The position numbers and the translations under genes are program-made. From an uncultured Pseudomonadota bacterium (lineage in GTDB: Bacteria; Pseudomonadota; Gammaproteobacteria; Methylococcales; Methylomonadaceae): a DNA stretch of 64,000 bases. Positions 16,269-26,700 of the stretch are shown here, piece after piece; position 1 is the stretch's first letter; every line of letters starts with the position of its first letter. The stretch is taken from positions 62,001-126,000 of the forward strand of contig CAIQDI010000028.1 of assembly GCA_903870545.1 (NCBI GenBank), given 5' to 3'. The notes under the pieces were generated by a model. It was given only the letters and a program-made list of their open reading frames with translations. It made no database searches and was not told where the DNA came from.

Positions 16269-18125
16269 TTACACCCGCTCATTTAAAAACGATTTTGCAT
16301 CCACCGAATACGCGGATTTCATCGGGTGAAAATTATTGTGTGCGCTCATCAATCCCGCTATCAATCCCACTTTTTGCAACTGCTGTTTTAAATTCTCCAG
16401 ATGCTGACTAATCAACGCGGTGGTGTGCGGTTGTTCATTTTTAAAATAAGTATTCACCACGCCATTTTGATACGAAATCACACATTGCACTTCGCCTAAT
16501 TTGGGCGGCGTGAGCGTCAAATTCACCGACCAATGCTGCGCCTGTTCTTCCGCCGATGGCTTGTTTTTATCGCGTTGAATTTCCATTTTTAACGTTTCCG
16601 CCTGATTGCCCATCAAAAAAGGCAATTCAAATGCCCAAACTTGTTTACCGCCGTCTTCTTTGGGCAGCGAATGCAATTGATCAATCACAATTTTCGCCAG
16701 CGAATTCTCCGTTTTATTTTGTAATTGCTGCAAACTATCGACTTGCGTATCGGTCAACGCCAATTCATTTTGTTGGGCGATACCGTGCTTCAGCGTGTCC
16801 ATCAATTTGAACAAATCGTTTTTAAAATCTGTCGGAATCGATTCTTCTGGCGCATTTTCAACTATCACAGGCAAAGCAATTTCTGCGTCATCATCACGCA
16901 CGTTTAAATTCGGCAAAATTTCTGTCGCGAGCATTTTTAATGATGGCGGAATGTTTTCAGCACGCGAAAGTTGTAAAAGTTGCGTGTGCAATTCAGTTTC
17001 ATTTTGGTCAATCAATTGCGCGACTTCAGGTGTGGGTGCGGATTCTTGTTTCAATAAATTTTGCAATAATGTCGAAACCAGTTGTTTTAACGTGGTCGAA
17101 ACGCTGGTGTGTTGCAGCAAATTTAACAACGGCATTTTTAAATCTAATATCGGAATCGAAGCAGACGTTTTAATAATCGCTGACGGCAATGCTGCAGTCG
17201 CTTTAAGAACATTATTTGCGGCATTTTTTGCTTCAAAAAATAGCCCCGACGAATAAAGTAAATGTTTCAGTTTTTGCGGATTGAACAACTGGTCATTCGG
17301 CTGTAAATGCTCAAATAAAGCGGCGGCATTTTGTTTTAACGTGGTCGCGAGCGTGTCATTTTTAATTTCTAACTGCGGTAAATCGGTGCGTAATTGGTTC
17401 AGTAAAACAGCCGGCGATTCGTGGCGCGGCAAAAGTTGTTTCATAAATGCCGCAATTTTTTCTTCCTGAATCTCGGCTGGCGTGGCAGGTGTGGGCGATA
17501 ATTGTTTAAATTCCGGTGTTGCGCCAATTTTCGTAATCGCTAATGTCAACGTTTGCCCAATTTTCAGCGGTTCGCCCGCTTGCGAAGGCAATAATTGCAA
17601 TTGATTCCGCTCAAGGCTGACCAACATTTTTTTGCCAGTCGCTGCACCTTGATGATCGTCAACCACTAATTCGAGTTGAATTTTATGCCCGACTAAACCG
17701 ACAATTTTCGCTTCAATCGGTCGCTGACCTTGCGCGTGAGTGGCAAAACTTTTCAACGATTCATCAATTCGATTCACCAATGGCGCGGTAGCGAGCGTCA
17801 AGCGCATGGCGTTCATTTTTTCTGCGCTTGGCGTAATACTTTCGTGAATTTGCGTGTCGAGCGCGACCAATTTAAACTCTAATTCGGGCGTGATTTTAAC
17901 GACTTGTAGCATGGCGTTTTGACCCAGAAAGGGGGTAAACATCGCTCGCGAATTTTGATTTTCGACGGTCAGCGTTTGTGCGCCCCATTTAAGTGTAATG
18001 CCGTTAGCGTTAATCGCCGTCACTTTCACGTCGAGTTGTTGCCCAACCATTAAATTCAAATTACTTTCTACCAGCGTTTTCATGGCTTGCAGTATTTGAC
18101 TGTTGAACGAGGTTTGAATATCCAT
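16269..18125 (-). CDS. Flagellar hook-length control FliK-like protein
   Basis: About 618 residues from the ATG at 18125; a GTG at 18170 would add 15 residues but lacks support. The N-terminal region is compact ('LDVKVTAINANGITLKWG'), the middle is long, Gln/Pro/Thr/Ala-rich and low in complexity, and the last 120 residues match the FliK C-terminal domain ('LTPPKLGEVQCVISYQNGVV', 'LKQQLQKVGLIAG'). FliK measures hook length and switches flagellar export specificity. No other flagellar gene is in the window, so a related role in another secretion context cannot be excluded. Confidence 0.7.
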   Translation of the reverse strand: MDIQTSFNSQILQAMKTLVESNLNLMVGQQLDVKVTAINANGITLKWGAQTLTVENQNSRAMFTPFLGQNAMLQVVKITPELEFKLVALDTQIHESITPSAEKMNAMRLTLATAPLVNRIDESLKSFATHAQGQRPIEAKIVGLVGHKIQLELVVDDHQGAATGKKMLVSLERNQLQLLPSQAGEPLKIGQTLTLAITKIGATPEFKQLSPTPATPAEIQEEKIAAFMKQLLPRHESPAVLLNQLRTDLPQLEIKNDTLATTLKQNAAALFEHLQPNDQLFNPQKLKHLLYSSGLFFEAKNAANNVLKATAALPSAIIKTSASIPILDLKMPLLNLLQHTSVSTTLKQLVSTLLQNLLKQESAPTPEVAQLIDQNETELHTQLLQLSRAENIPPSLKMLATEILPNLNVRDDDAEIALPVIVENAPEESIPTDFKNDLFKLMDTLKHGIAQQNELALTDTQVDSLQQLQNKTENSLAKIVIDQLHSLPKEDGGKQVWAFELPFLMGNQAETLKMEIQRDKNKPSAEEQAQHWSVNLTLTPPKLGEVQCVISYQNGVVNTYFKNEQPHTTALISQHLENLKQQLQKVGLIAGLMSAHNNFHPMKSAYSVDAKSFLNERV

Positions 18126-18279
18126 GTAAAATCCCGAAAAAATCGATGGGTGAATCGTAAAGAATGGCACTGTATCGTAAGACGGACGAAAAACTAAAGT
18201 TTAACGCACGTTTACAATGACTTTAATCCGCAATTTGCTTACTCTATGCGTACTATTTTCATACACACGGTGAGGCGTT

Positions 18280-18516
18280 ATGACACAAAAAGAATCATTA
18301 AATGAACAAATTGAAAAGATTTTAGCGGAAGAATCAGCGCAAGCGGAACAACGCAGTTGGCGCGGAAAATTAAAACGTATTTGGCGGGCAGAAAGTCGCA
18401 AAGCCGCCTTCAAAGCAGAACTATTTGCCATCGGGCGTGGATTGAGTAAAAAGGCATTATTTACTTTGTTTTTAATCGTGGCTTTCGTGTTTGCGCTGAC
18501 GTTTTCGGTTTTATAA
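18280..18516 (+). CDS. Small membrane protein of unknown function (78 aa)
   Basis: A 78-residue protein with a charged helical N-terminal half ('NEQIEKILAEESAQAEQRSW'), a basic middle and a single C-terminal membrane segment ('KALFTLFLIVAFVFALTFSV'), i.e. a tail-anchored arrangement. The start has a strong GAGG ribosome binding site 5 bases upstream. It lies between the divergent FliK-like gene and the NirN-like gene, 48 bases before the latter. I recognise no family. Confidence 0.6.
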   Translation: MTQKESLNEQIEKILAEESAQAEQRSWRGKLKRIWRAESRKAAFKAELFAIGRGLSKKALFTLFLIVAFVFALTFSVL

Positions 18517-18564
18517 GCTCAACGATTTATACTATCAATTCAACTTAAACAGGAAGGTTAAATC

Positions 18565-20133
18565 ATGAAAATAAAAATAAAAATAAAAATCTTATCCGCT
18601 GCGATGTTCGGTATTTTATCGTTTGGCGCGACGGCGGCGGATGATTCCAAAAAAATGAATGCGCTTTTTCAAGAAAACTGCGCCGGTTGTCACGGTGCGG
18701 ATCAAGGCGGTTACATTGCGCCCGCGTTGAATTCGGAAACGTTGAAAGGACGCAGCCCGACCGCATTACGCAGTTTGATTATGACGGGCAGTTTCGATAC
18801 GTTGATGCCTCCGTTTTATGGAAAATTAGCGGACGATGATATTCGCAGTTTGGTCAAACATCTGCAAACTACGCCGAAACAACCCAATCCCGCGTGGACA
18901 ATCGACGACATGAAAAAATCGTTGCACGTTCACATCAAAGATGAAAGTACCTTGCCGAATAAACCGACTTACACCATCGACAGCATGGACAACGTTATTG
19001 GCGTGGCGGCGCGGGGGAAATATGGGCGCGGCGACGCTTCAAAAGCGGTATTTATTAACAGCGTCACGCACGAAAAAATAGGCGAAGTTCACACTGGAAC
19101 TGCCGCGCATATTATCGAATTCAATCCGACCAATCCGCGTTGGGCGTATGTTAAAACCGATACGGCGGAGATTTTCAAAATCGATTTGTATTCGATGCAA
19201 ATTGTTCGCAGCATTAAAACTGGCATGAATGGCCCAAGTATTGGTATTTCACGCGACGGTAAATATATTATGGCGGGTTCATTTGTGCCACATAACGCCG
19301 TGATTTTGAACGCCGACACGCTCGAACCCTTGAAAACGTTTGAACTCGAAGGTGTTGATCCAGACGGAAAGCAAGTCAGTTCTGATTCGGGCATGATTAT
19401 CGGCACGCCGTTTGCGGATATTTTTGCGATTGCGTTGGAAAATGCCGGTCAAGTTTGGATTGTCGATTTGAAAGACGACTTTCCTGTCACCAAAATTACC
19501 AACGTTGGTCGCCATTTGCACGATGCGTTTTTAACGCACGGCGGTCGAAATTTGATGGTTGCGTCTTACGATGACAGCATTGTTGCGGCGATTGATTTGA
19601 AAGAACGCAAAATTATCAAAAAATTACCCGCTGGTTGCGTGCCACACGTTGGCGGAGGTTCGGCGGTAAAAGTAGACGGTCGAACCTTGGGTTTTGGCAC
19701 GAATTTCGGTGATTGCGACAAAATGGTCGTCAGCGTTTGGGATTTGGACAAAATGGAATTGGTCAAACAAATTCCTGTTTTAGGCGGTACGGAATCGCCC
19801 GCCGCTCATGCTAACGCGCCGTATGTCGCGGTGGATATTATTTCAAAAGATACTCGCGCTCGTGCGATTCAATTGATTGATAAAAAATCGCTCGAAGTCG
19901 TGAAAACATTGGACGTGGGCGGTCACGCTTATTTCCCTGAATACAGCGCAGACGGCAAATTTTTGTATGTTAGCGCAGGTTATGACGGCAATGAAGTTGT
20001 AGTTTATAACTCGCACACATTAGAAAAAGTGGCGACGTTGCCAATGGAAAGTCCAGCGGGAATTTTTTCGCGCGGACGAGTAAAATATATGACGCGCGGT
20101 CTTGCGCCAGATGAAATGAAAGGAGCGAAATGA
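18565..20133 (+). CDS. nirN: NirN-like cytochrome c with d1-type propeller
   Basis: A 522-residue protein with a signal peptide ending at about residue 25 ('FGATAADD'), a cytochrome c domain (CAGCH at residues 39-43, probable Met ligand in 'LMPPFYG'), and an eight-bladed cytochrome cd1-type propeller. His182 in 'GTAAHIIEFNP' matches the proximal heme d1 ligand of NirS. His319 in 'GRHLHDAFL' matches one distal-pocket histidine, while the position of the second NirS histidine is Asn380 ('GTNFGDCD'). Loss of one catalytic histidine, a small cytochrome partner and nir genes in the window favour NirN (dihydro-heme d1 dehydrogenase) over a nitrite reductase. The start has a strong AGGAAGG. It overlaps the next cytochrome gene by 4 bases. 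Confidence 0.7.
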   Translation: MKIKIKIKILSAAMFGILSFGATAADDSKKMNALFQENCAGCHGADQGGYIAPALNSETLKGRSPTALRSLIMTGSFDTLMPPFYGKLADDDIRSLVKHLQTTPKQPNPAWTIDDMKKSLHVHIKDESTLPNKPTYTIDSMDNVIGVAARGKYGRGDASKAVFINSVTHEKIGEVHTGTAAHIIEFNPTNPRWAYVKTDTAEIFKIDLYSMQIVRSIKTGMNGPSIGISRDGKYIMAGSFVPHNAVILNADTLEPLKTFELEGVDPDGKQVSSDSGMIIGTPFADIFAIALENAGQVWIVDLKDDFPVTKITNVGRHLHDAFLTHGGRNLMVASYDDSIVAAIDLKERKIIKKLPAGCVPHVGGGSAVKVDGRTLGFGTNFGDCDKMVVSVWDLDKMELVKQIPVLGGTESPAAHANAPYVAVDIISKDTRARAIQLIDKKSLEVVKTLDVGGHAYFPEYSADGKFLYVSAGYDGNEVVVYNSHTLEKVATLPMESPAGIFSRGRVKYMTRGLAPDEMKGAK

Positions 20134-20435
20134 TGAAAAAATTATTATGGTTGTTGTGTATTTCGAGCAGTTGTTTAGCGGCTGAACCGGCTGCGGAACG
20201 TCAAACCGAGATTCGCACGTTGTTACAAAATAGTTGTGGTGGCTGTCACGGCGCGTCGTTGCAAGGTGCGATGGGACCGTCTCTTCAACCAGCGGCATTA
20301 GCGAGTAAAGCCGATGATTTATTGATTGAAACGATTACAAACGGACGCAAAGGCACGATGATGTCGTCGTGGAAAGCAACGTTTGAACCCGACGAAATCA
20401 AATGGTTGGTCAAAACGTTGAAAAGCGGCAAATAG
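20130..20435 (+). CDS. Small periplasmic c-type cytochrome (NirC-like)
   Basis: A 101-residue protein with a cleavable signal peptide ('LLWLLCISSSCLAAEP') and one class I cytochrome c domain. CGGCH near residue 37 binds the heme, and a Met ligand is likely in 'KGTMMSSW'. It overlaps the NirN-like gene by 4 bases (ATGA), so the two are coupled and it is probably the electron acceptor or donor of that protein. NirC has this size and role in nir clusters, but small cytochromes are hard to assign further. A strong terminator follows 9 bases after the stop. Confidence 0.75.
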   Translation: MMKKLLWLLCISSSCLAAEPAAERQTEIRTLLQNSCGGCHGASLQGAMGPSLQPAALASKADDLLIETITNGRKGTMMSSWKATFEPDEIKWLVKTLKSGK

Positions 20436-20444
20436 TTTTTTTGA

Positions 20445-20478
20445 AAAGGGCTTCCAATGATTGAAAGCCCTTTTTTTA
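20445..20478 (+). terminator. Rho-independent terminator after the cytochrome pair
   Basis: A hairpin with GGGCTT / AAGCCC core arms extended by A-T pairs, an 8-11 base loop and a run of seven T on the plus strand. It ends the NirN-like/cytochrome transcript. The minus-strand sacsin-like gene ends 20 bases further on and may use the same hairpin, though its T-run is shorter in that direction. Confidence 0.85.
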
Positions 20479-20498
20479 GGTTTAGCGAATATGGATGA

Positions 20499-23400
20499 TT
20501 ACGATAAAACCGCTTTCAAATCCATTAAATGTATACGTCTAAATTGTAACGTTTCGATTTCCCCCGCCAACTCAATTTCAAAACAATTATCGTCTTCGTC
20601 GCTGTCGTTTATCTCGTCTACCGAACGATTACTGGTCAACTTATCGACCAAACCACCGATTTCAGATTTTGATAGATTTGCATATTGGAACTTAGCCGCA
20701 TCGGTTGGGCAAAGTGCGATGTAGTTTTCTTTGTATCTTTTTTGCGTATCGCTAATCAACTGAACCGTTTCAAAATAGTAACTGCCATCGGATAATTTAA
20801 ACGGCATTTCTTGGTTGCAGATTTGGCAATACAAAATTTTGTCATCGTCTGTGTAATGGTCGCGTAAATACGACTTAGCCGCTTTTTTAGTTTCGGAGTT
20901 ATCAACTGCAACGCTGCGTTCACGCATTTCGGTACGTTTCTCAGGCGCATTAGCAGTCGCGTCTTTAATTTTTTCATTACGTCGTTCGGGATTTGATGAA
21001 TAATCATCTTCAAAGTTTGGAATTGTTTTTTGCTCCCAAGATGCCCGAACATCATCTGCGGATTTTCCATGAGCTTTCATTTCACGAAAGAGTTTTACCG
21101 CTTCTTTCACTTCATCGACAGAATCGGCACCCAATTCTTTTGCGATTTTTTCTTTTTCTTCAAATGAGATAGTTGACTGTTCATTTTTTAGACGTTGTTC
21201 TTCTGCTAAATCAATTGCATTTTTACCAAATTCAATAGCTGTTAATAAACCGTTTCTATCATCAAAAATAAAATCATCACACAACATTTCACGAGTCACC
21301 GCTTGAGGCTTGTGAAAACTATAATCTTTAGCTGGTATCCAAGATGTATTTTTTAAATGCCAAATTAGCAAAGAATCAAATTCTGCTTCGGGTTTTCGAT
21401 TCGGTTTAAATGAAGCCTTTGCATTAGCACTATATTCACGGAAGCTCCCACCTCGCCATCCAATTAGCACATCCCAAACAAGTTTACTGGCTGATTGTTT
21501 TTTAACATTTAGATATTCTGGTAGCTTTTCAATAGAATAATCAAAGCCACTTTCTGCGTTTAAACCTTTATCTTTATATGGATTATTTGGATTTTTATTT
21601 GCTGCATCCGAATCCAGCCGCACAATTTCTAATTTGTGCATTACACCGAATGATTTTAAAAATTCAACAAAATCCTTCAGCTCATCTTCGTTTAATTTAG
21701 CTGAATAGTTATGCCAAATTGGTAGTTTCTGATGAATTCTTGTAAATTCAGCTAATCCAGTTTTAAAAATCGAACCATCTAAACAAATGTCTGATGCTTT
21801 TCGCCAAACAGATTTGTTATCTAGCGTGCATAACAAAAAACTTTCTGTTTTAAAACGCTCTTTAATTTCAGCAAATCCAGTTGGTTGATTCCATGAGTAT
21901 GGAGTAGTGTGTTCTTTTAAATAATAAACAAATTGTTTAATATCATCATAATGGTCATAAGAATTGAAATCTGGAGGAGGCGTTTTATATCGATTTAACA
22001 ATTGCCCAATTGCCGCAGTCGTATCAAATGGTCTTACACCAATACATTCTAAAAAAGTTTCGGCATTTTCATCAATGTCACGCTTTGCATTGTCTTTGGT
22101 ATAAACTTCTCGCTTAACAGTTTGAATGCCATTTGCAGAAATATCACTATGTGTCGGTTCAAAATAGGCTTGGTCAGCTTTAACGTGTTTTGCACCATCT
22201 TCGGAATTAACGCGAACAAGTGGGAAATTGAGGTTTTTCCATTCCGATTTGTTATTAGCATCGTTTAATAATGCGTAAAATCGCATCATCCAGTTGTCAT
22301 CTTTTTGTTCAAACCATAATTTTATTTTTGGATTTCTAACAAAGTTTGCATCTATCCATTTTTGATAATCCCCTTCATAAATTTCAGTTGAATACAGCAA
22401 AGGATGAAAAACAGCTAATAACTCTTCAAAATTCCATTTTTTAATATCCAAACTTTCAATAAAATTATCTTCGCGGCTATTGCGTTGCGGTGCATTTGCT
22501 ACCCACTCAGCATGTTCTGCGTATTGAACATTTATGAGCAGTTTTAAATCTGCATCACTGATGACATCAGATATTTTTGATGAACTACGATAGAGAAAGC
22601 AGCCACAAGAATAATCTCCGCTTTTTATTGGCGTTAATGAACTATATTTGAATGCGTCAACAATCTTCGCGCGTATCGGCTCGTAAAATTCAGCTAATTC
22701 ATCTTTGGGCGTTGGCAATACAGCTAAGAAACTCATCACTAACATTTCTTGGTCACGAATCGCCGTGAATGATTCAACAATCAATTCGGCAAGATGGTCA
22801 CGCAATTGTTGGTTATCGTCGCAATCCCGCACACTGTCACGCGCTACCGTTGACGCAAATGGCGCGTGAATATGAAAACGCAGTTTTGAGGTTTCTTTTT
22901 CAGCAGGGAAATAAATAGAAACTTGTCCGCCACCGTGAACAGGAATGATTTTCCACGCTTCGGAATCTTTGTTTTTGTCGGCTACTTTTTCAAGTTGGTA
23001 AGCCATCGCCACGCGGCAGTTTTTGATATTTTCGTCCGCGTCGGTAACGTCTACATCTTTATGGAAATGTAACCAATGTGAAACCGTTTCTTCACTGTGC
23101 GGATGTTTCGCGCGAATTTCAATGCGTCCGTTTTCATGATCGATACGCTCTAACGAACCTTCTGAGCCGTCGGGTAATGAATAATTGATTTTGCGAATGT
23201 GACTGAGGAACAGAAGCGTGTTGTCGCCCAACGCACATAGTCCTTTTTCAACTTCGTTCGCCGCAAGAATGGATGATTTTTTAGGATTATCAAACGGAAA
23301 TACAAATCGCGTTTTATTTTTGCCAATGGATGTTTGCCTTACTTTTTTCGTTTCAGGCACAACTAAATCATGAATCTGAAAATGGAAGTCGCCTGAATGA

Positions 23401-23759
23401 ATTTCTGGCGTGTTGGTGTAAGCAAAAACCGCTTTAAAACCCACGCCGAATTTACCAATGCTCGTTGCATCGTCACGTTTGGTACTGTTGCCAATACTGG
23501 TAATTGATTCGACATCTTTGAATTCAAACAAACGTTTACCGTTATGTGTAAATTCTACCGCCGATTCAGTTAGTTTAAAGGTAACTTCGGTTGCTTGCGG
23601 GTCTTCGGCATTTTGCAGTAGTTCGTAGATAAAATGCGCGTTGTCGGGGTAAAGCTCTGTTAGTAAACGATTGATACCTTCGTCAAAACCATTTTCACGG
23701 TTTGCTTCAACCCATTTGACGCGCCTCTGTTTTAGTTCCGTTAAATCATTACTACTCAT
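20499..23759 (-). CDS. Sacsin/Hsp90-type (GHKL) ATPase, large, candidate defence protein
   Basis: A 1086-residue protein. Its N-terminal 250 residues form a Bergerat-fold ATPase like sacsin and Hsp90: N-box 'YELLQNAED' (46-53), 'SIGNSTK' and glycine-rich 'IGKFGVGFKAVF' (101-112). A long middle follows with no domain I recognise, then a helical charged segment around residues 880-960. Near the C-terminus a CxxC at 978-981 and a Cys at 1017 in 'ALCPTDAAKF' resemble an HNH/treble-clef module whose catalytic histidines are missing. It starts 4 bases after an SNF2 helicase gene on the same strand. Large GHKL-helicase pairs occur in bacterial defence islands; the role here is inferred. The interior looks more AT-rich than the housekeeping genes around it. 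Confidence 0.75.
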   Translation of the reverse strand: MSSNDLTELKQRRVKWVEANRENGFDEGINRLLTELYPDNAHFIYELLQNAEDPQATEVTFKLTESAVEFTHNGKRLFEFKDVESITSIGNSTKRDDATSIGKFGVGFKAVFAYTNTPEIHSGDFHFQIHDLVVPETKKVRQTSIGKNKTRFVFPFDNPKKSSILAANEVEKGLCALGDNTLLFLSHIRKINYSLPDGSEGSLERIDHENGRIEIRAKHPHSEETVSHWLHFHKDVDVTDADENIKNCRVAMAYQLEKVADKNKDSEAWKIIPVHGGGQVSIYFPAEKETSKLRFHIHAPFASTVARDSVRDCDDNQQLRDHLAELIVESFTAIRDQEMLVMSFLAVLPTPKDELAEFYEPIRAKIVDAFKYSSLTPIKSGDYSCGCFLYRSSSKISDVISDADLKLLINVQYAEHAEWVANAPQRNSREDNFIESLDIKKWNFEELLAVFHPLLYSTEIYEGDYQKWIDANFVRNPKIKLWFEQKDDNWMMRFYALLNDANNKSEWKNLNFPLVRVNSEDGAKHVKADQAYFEPTHSDISANGIQTVKREVYTKDNAKRDIDENAETFLECIGVRPFDTTAAIGQLLNRYKTPPPDFNSYDHYDDIKQFVYYLKEHTTPYSWNQPTGFAEIKERFKTESFLLCTLDNKSVWRKASDICLDGSIFKTGLAEFTRIHQKLPIWHNYSAKLNEDELKDFVEFLKSFGVMHKLEIVRLDSDAANKNPNNPYKDKGLNAESGFDYSIEKLPEYLNVKKQSASKLVWDVLIGWRGGSFREYSANAKASFKPNRKPEAEFDSLLIWHLKNTSWIPAKDYSFHKPQAVTREMLCDDFIFDDRNGLLTAIEFGKNAIDLAEEQRLKNEQSTISFEEKEKIAKELGADSVDEVKEAVKLFREMKAHGKSADDVRASWEQKTIPNFEDDYSSNPERRNEKIKDATANAPEKRTEMRERSVAVDNSETKKAAKSYLRDHYTDDDKILYCQICNQEMPFKLSDGSYYFETVQLISDTQKRYKENYIALCPTDAAKFQYANLSKSEIGGLVDKLTSNRSVDEINDSDEDDNCFEIELAGEIETLQFRRIHLMDLKAVLS

Positions 23760-23763
23760 GCGC

Positions 23764-26700
23764 TCAATTCCTAATCTCTAAAATTCCAAATAACACGGCT
23801 TGCGCGAGTATATCACCCGAATCACGGTCAACCTCCAACTGTTTGACACGTTGTTGAAAATCCGCCTCAGCATTATGCAATTGCGATTCTTTCATAAGTT
23901 TAATTTTCGGATTCGCGTTGCGTCGAATAATATCTTTTAGTATTGCAATTCGAGCCGCGTGACTGCTCTGCAAACTTTGTAAACGATGTTCAACCCGCTG
24001 ACGATTTTTAGCTTGGTGTTGGGCTTGGGTTTGTTGCCATAATTGATAATGATGCTGTTCTAAATCATCAAATACAGATTGTTCGGGTAAATTCGCCGTG
24101 CCTGTTTCGGAACTCGCCAACAGCGTCATCAACTGTTCACGCAATACCGCATTCTCTGTTACAGCAATAAATTCTTGATCAGCTTTTACGCCTTTACTGT
24201 CCCAACGGTAAATTGCAAAGGGATAAATTCCAGCGGCAATATCGTTGCTGGTAGCGATTACAGAAGTAAAAATCTGTTCTTCATGCGCCACAGCTTGTGT
24301 CGCCAAACGAATCAATGGATGTAATGTGTCAATTTGGGTAACACGATTATTTTCAGCCGCGCCTTCCTGACTAAAACTAATCGCTAACGTGGATTCATTT
24401 CCTTTGAGCCATTGCTCCCATTCTTTAGCGACGATTTCTCTATTACGCCCAAGTTGTTTTAAATCTTGTAAGAGTAGCTGTCTTGATTCATGGCTTAATC
24501 GCAACGTTTTAATGGGTTTATCGCCCAATATGAATGCTTGCTCTTTTTCTAATCGCTGTTGAAGATAATGCGAAACCAAACCTTGCAATGCTTCGGCAGA
24601 TAAAAATGGGCTGGTGGCTTGCTTTAACATCTCATTCCACGAGGCTTGCGCTATATCGATGCCAAACAATTCAGATTCACGACTTTCCAATTCTTCTTGT
24701 TCGTGCAAAATACGAATATCGTTATCGGCGAGCTGTTGCAAGCGTTCTTGGCGATCAGCATCGGTTAAAGTAAATTGTTCGCAGATGCTGTGAATTTGTT
24801 GAGTGATTTCACCCAATATGGCTTCACAACCACCAATCGCAGACTCAAATACACCAATACGCTTAAAACAACGCTCATAAATATCGGCATCCACCGTGCC
24901 GGACACGATGAAATTAACAATCGCGACGGCTTCACTTTTTTGTCCGTAACGGTCAATTCGTCCAATGCGCTGTTCAATTCGCATGGGATTCCACGGCAAA
25001 TCGTAATTCACTAAATAATCGCAGAATTGGAAATCTAAACCTTCACAACCGACTTCCGAAGAAAGCAGCAAATCAATGGCATCTTCATTTTCTCGTGGCA
25101 ATGAAAAACGACGACGTAAATCAGCGCGTTCTTCATGACTTACCTCGCCATGAATTAGCCCAAAACGGACGGCATTTTCAGGCATATTACTGACTAAATA
25201 ACGTAACGTGTGACGAAAGCTCGAAAACAGTAGAATTTTGTTATTGGTTTGATATTGTTTGTCGGCGATTAACAGCAACAACTGTTCTACTTTTGGATCG
25301 TCATCAGGCAAGTTTTCCGCCAACTCAATTACTTTATAAATATCATTTTTGAGAGCTTCAGGAAGCTCTTCATAATTATCTTCTTCATCGTCCGAAAGCT
25401 CTGAAAATTGCAAAGCGTTTAGCTTATTTTCGAGCATATCTTTCAATAATGGCGCGAGACCGTGCAAACAACTAGCGGCTTGACGGCGAATCGTAGACAG
25501 CATGAAATTGACACTTTTTTCACCATGAACATGAGCGTAAATGCCTGCCATAATGTCCAGCAATTGGTTATGTAATTGACGTTGTGACGCGGTGAAATCT
25601 ACCTCAACGGTTTGGGGTTTGCGTTGCGTGAAATTGCCAATATCACGCCGGCGAGTTCGGTTAATCAGGTCGTTAAACGTATAAAAAGATTCGATGTTAC
25701 GGATAAGTTTTACACGTTCAATTTCGGTTAACTCGGTTTCCGCTAATGCTGTTTGAATTACGTTAAAGTCGGGGTCGTTTCTTAAAAATCGTAATCCCCA
25801 CTCCGTAGTGTTTGCTGCATTGCGTAACGCTTCAGCGGCTCGATGTTTCCAATCTTCAGACTTTTTACGACAGTGATAAATCGCGGTATTGAGATATGGA
25901 TTTGGCGCAGTCATCGCTTTAAAACTTTCACCATCGATAATCAAATCGGGGCGTAATAAATTGAGCAATGTGTATAAATCCGCTTGTCCTAATTGAATCG
26001 GCGTGGCGGTTAAAAATACAACTGCTTGAGCTTGTTCACACAGCAAACTTACGCCTTTATGCAACCACGTTTCACTGTTTCGCAAATGATGCGCTTCATC
26101 CACAATAATTAAGTCGAATTTGGGTGGCGAGTCTAATGTTGATAAGCCTTTATAACCATTTTTACCTGTCTTTCCTTCAACTAATTCACTGTCAAATAAT
26201 GAGAACGGCAGAATTGAGTAATTATCTTTTTTGGGCCATTGTCCTTCTAAATCGGTTTCTTTAAGACAATTCCGTAAGCGTTCACCATCCAGCGCACGAA
26301 AATCTTCATCGAAACGTTTCATTTCTTTGTGCCACTTTTGTTCCGCGACCAAAGCCTTTGGGCAAATAATCAGTACCGAATTTATATCCATTCGGGCTTT
26401 GAGTTCTTTGATGATTAAACCCGATTCGATGGTTTTACCCACACCGACTTCGTCAGCAATTAGTAAACGTGGTCTGTCAGCACGAATGAGCTTTAAAACG
26501 GGACGATATTGGTAAGGAACAAATTGAATGCGCCCAGAATTTAGTGAGTAAATGCGTGAGTTTGATGGTGTTTGCAATTGCAATGCCGTAACTTTAGCTT
26601 TCAATTCGTTGGCAGTTAAAGTGCGTCTGATTTCAGCTTTATTTTCAACAGCGATAAGCTGACTTTGATAATAGGTAGCGAAATTATTATCGACAAATAC

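Noticed and set aside
18565-20133. Cytochrome cd1 nitrite reductase (NirS)
   Set aside because: One of the two distal-pocket histidines of NirS is replaced by Asn, and the protein has a small cytochrome partner, so NirN-like is the safer call.
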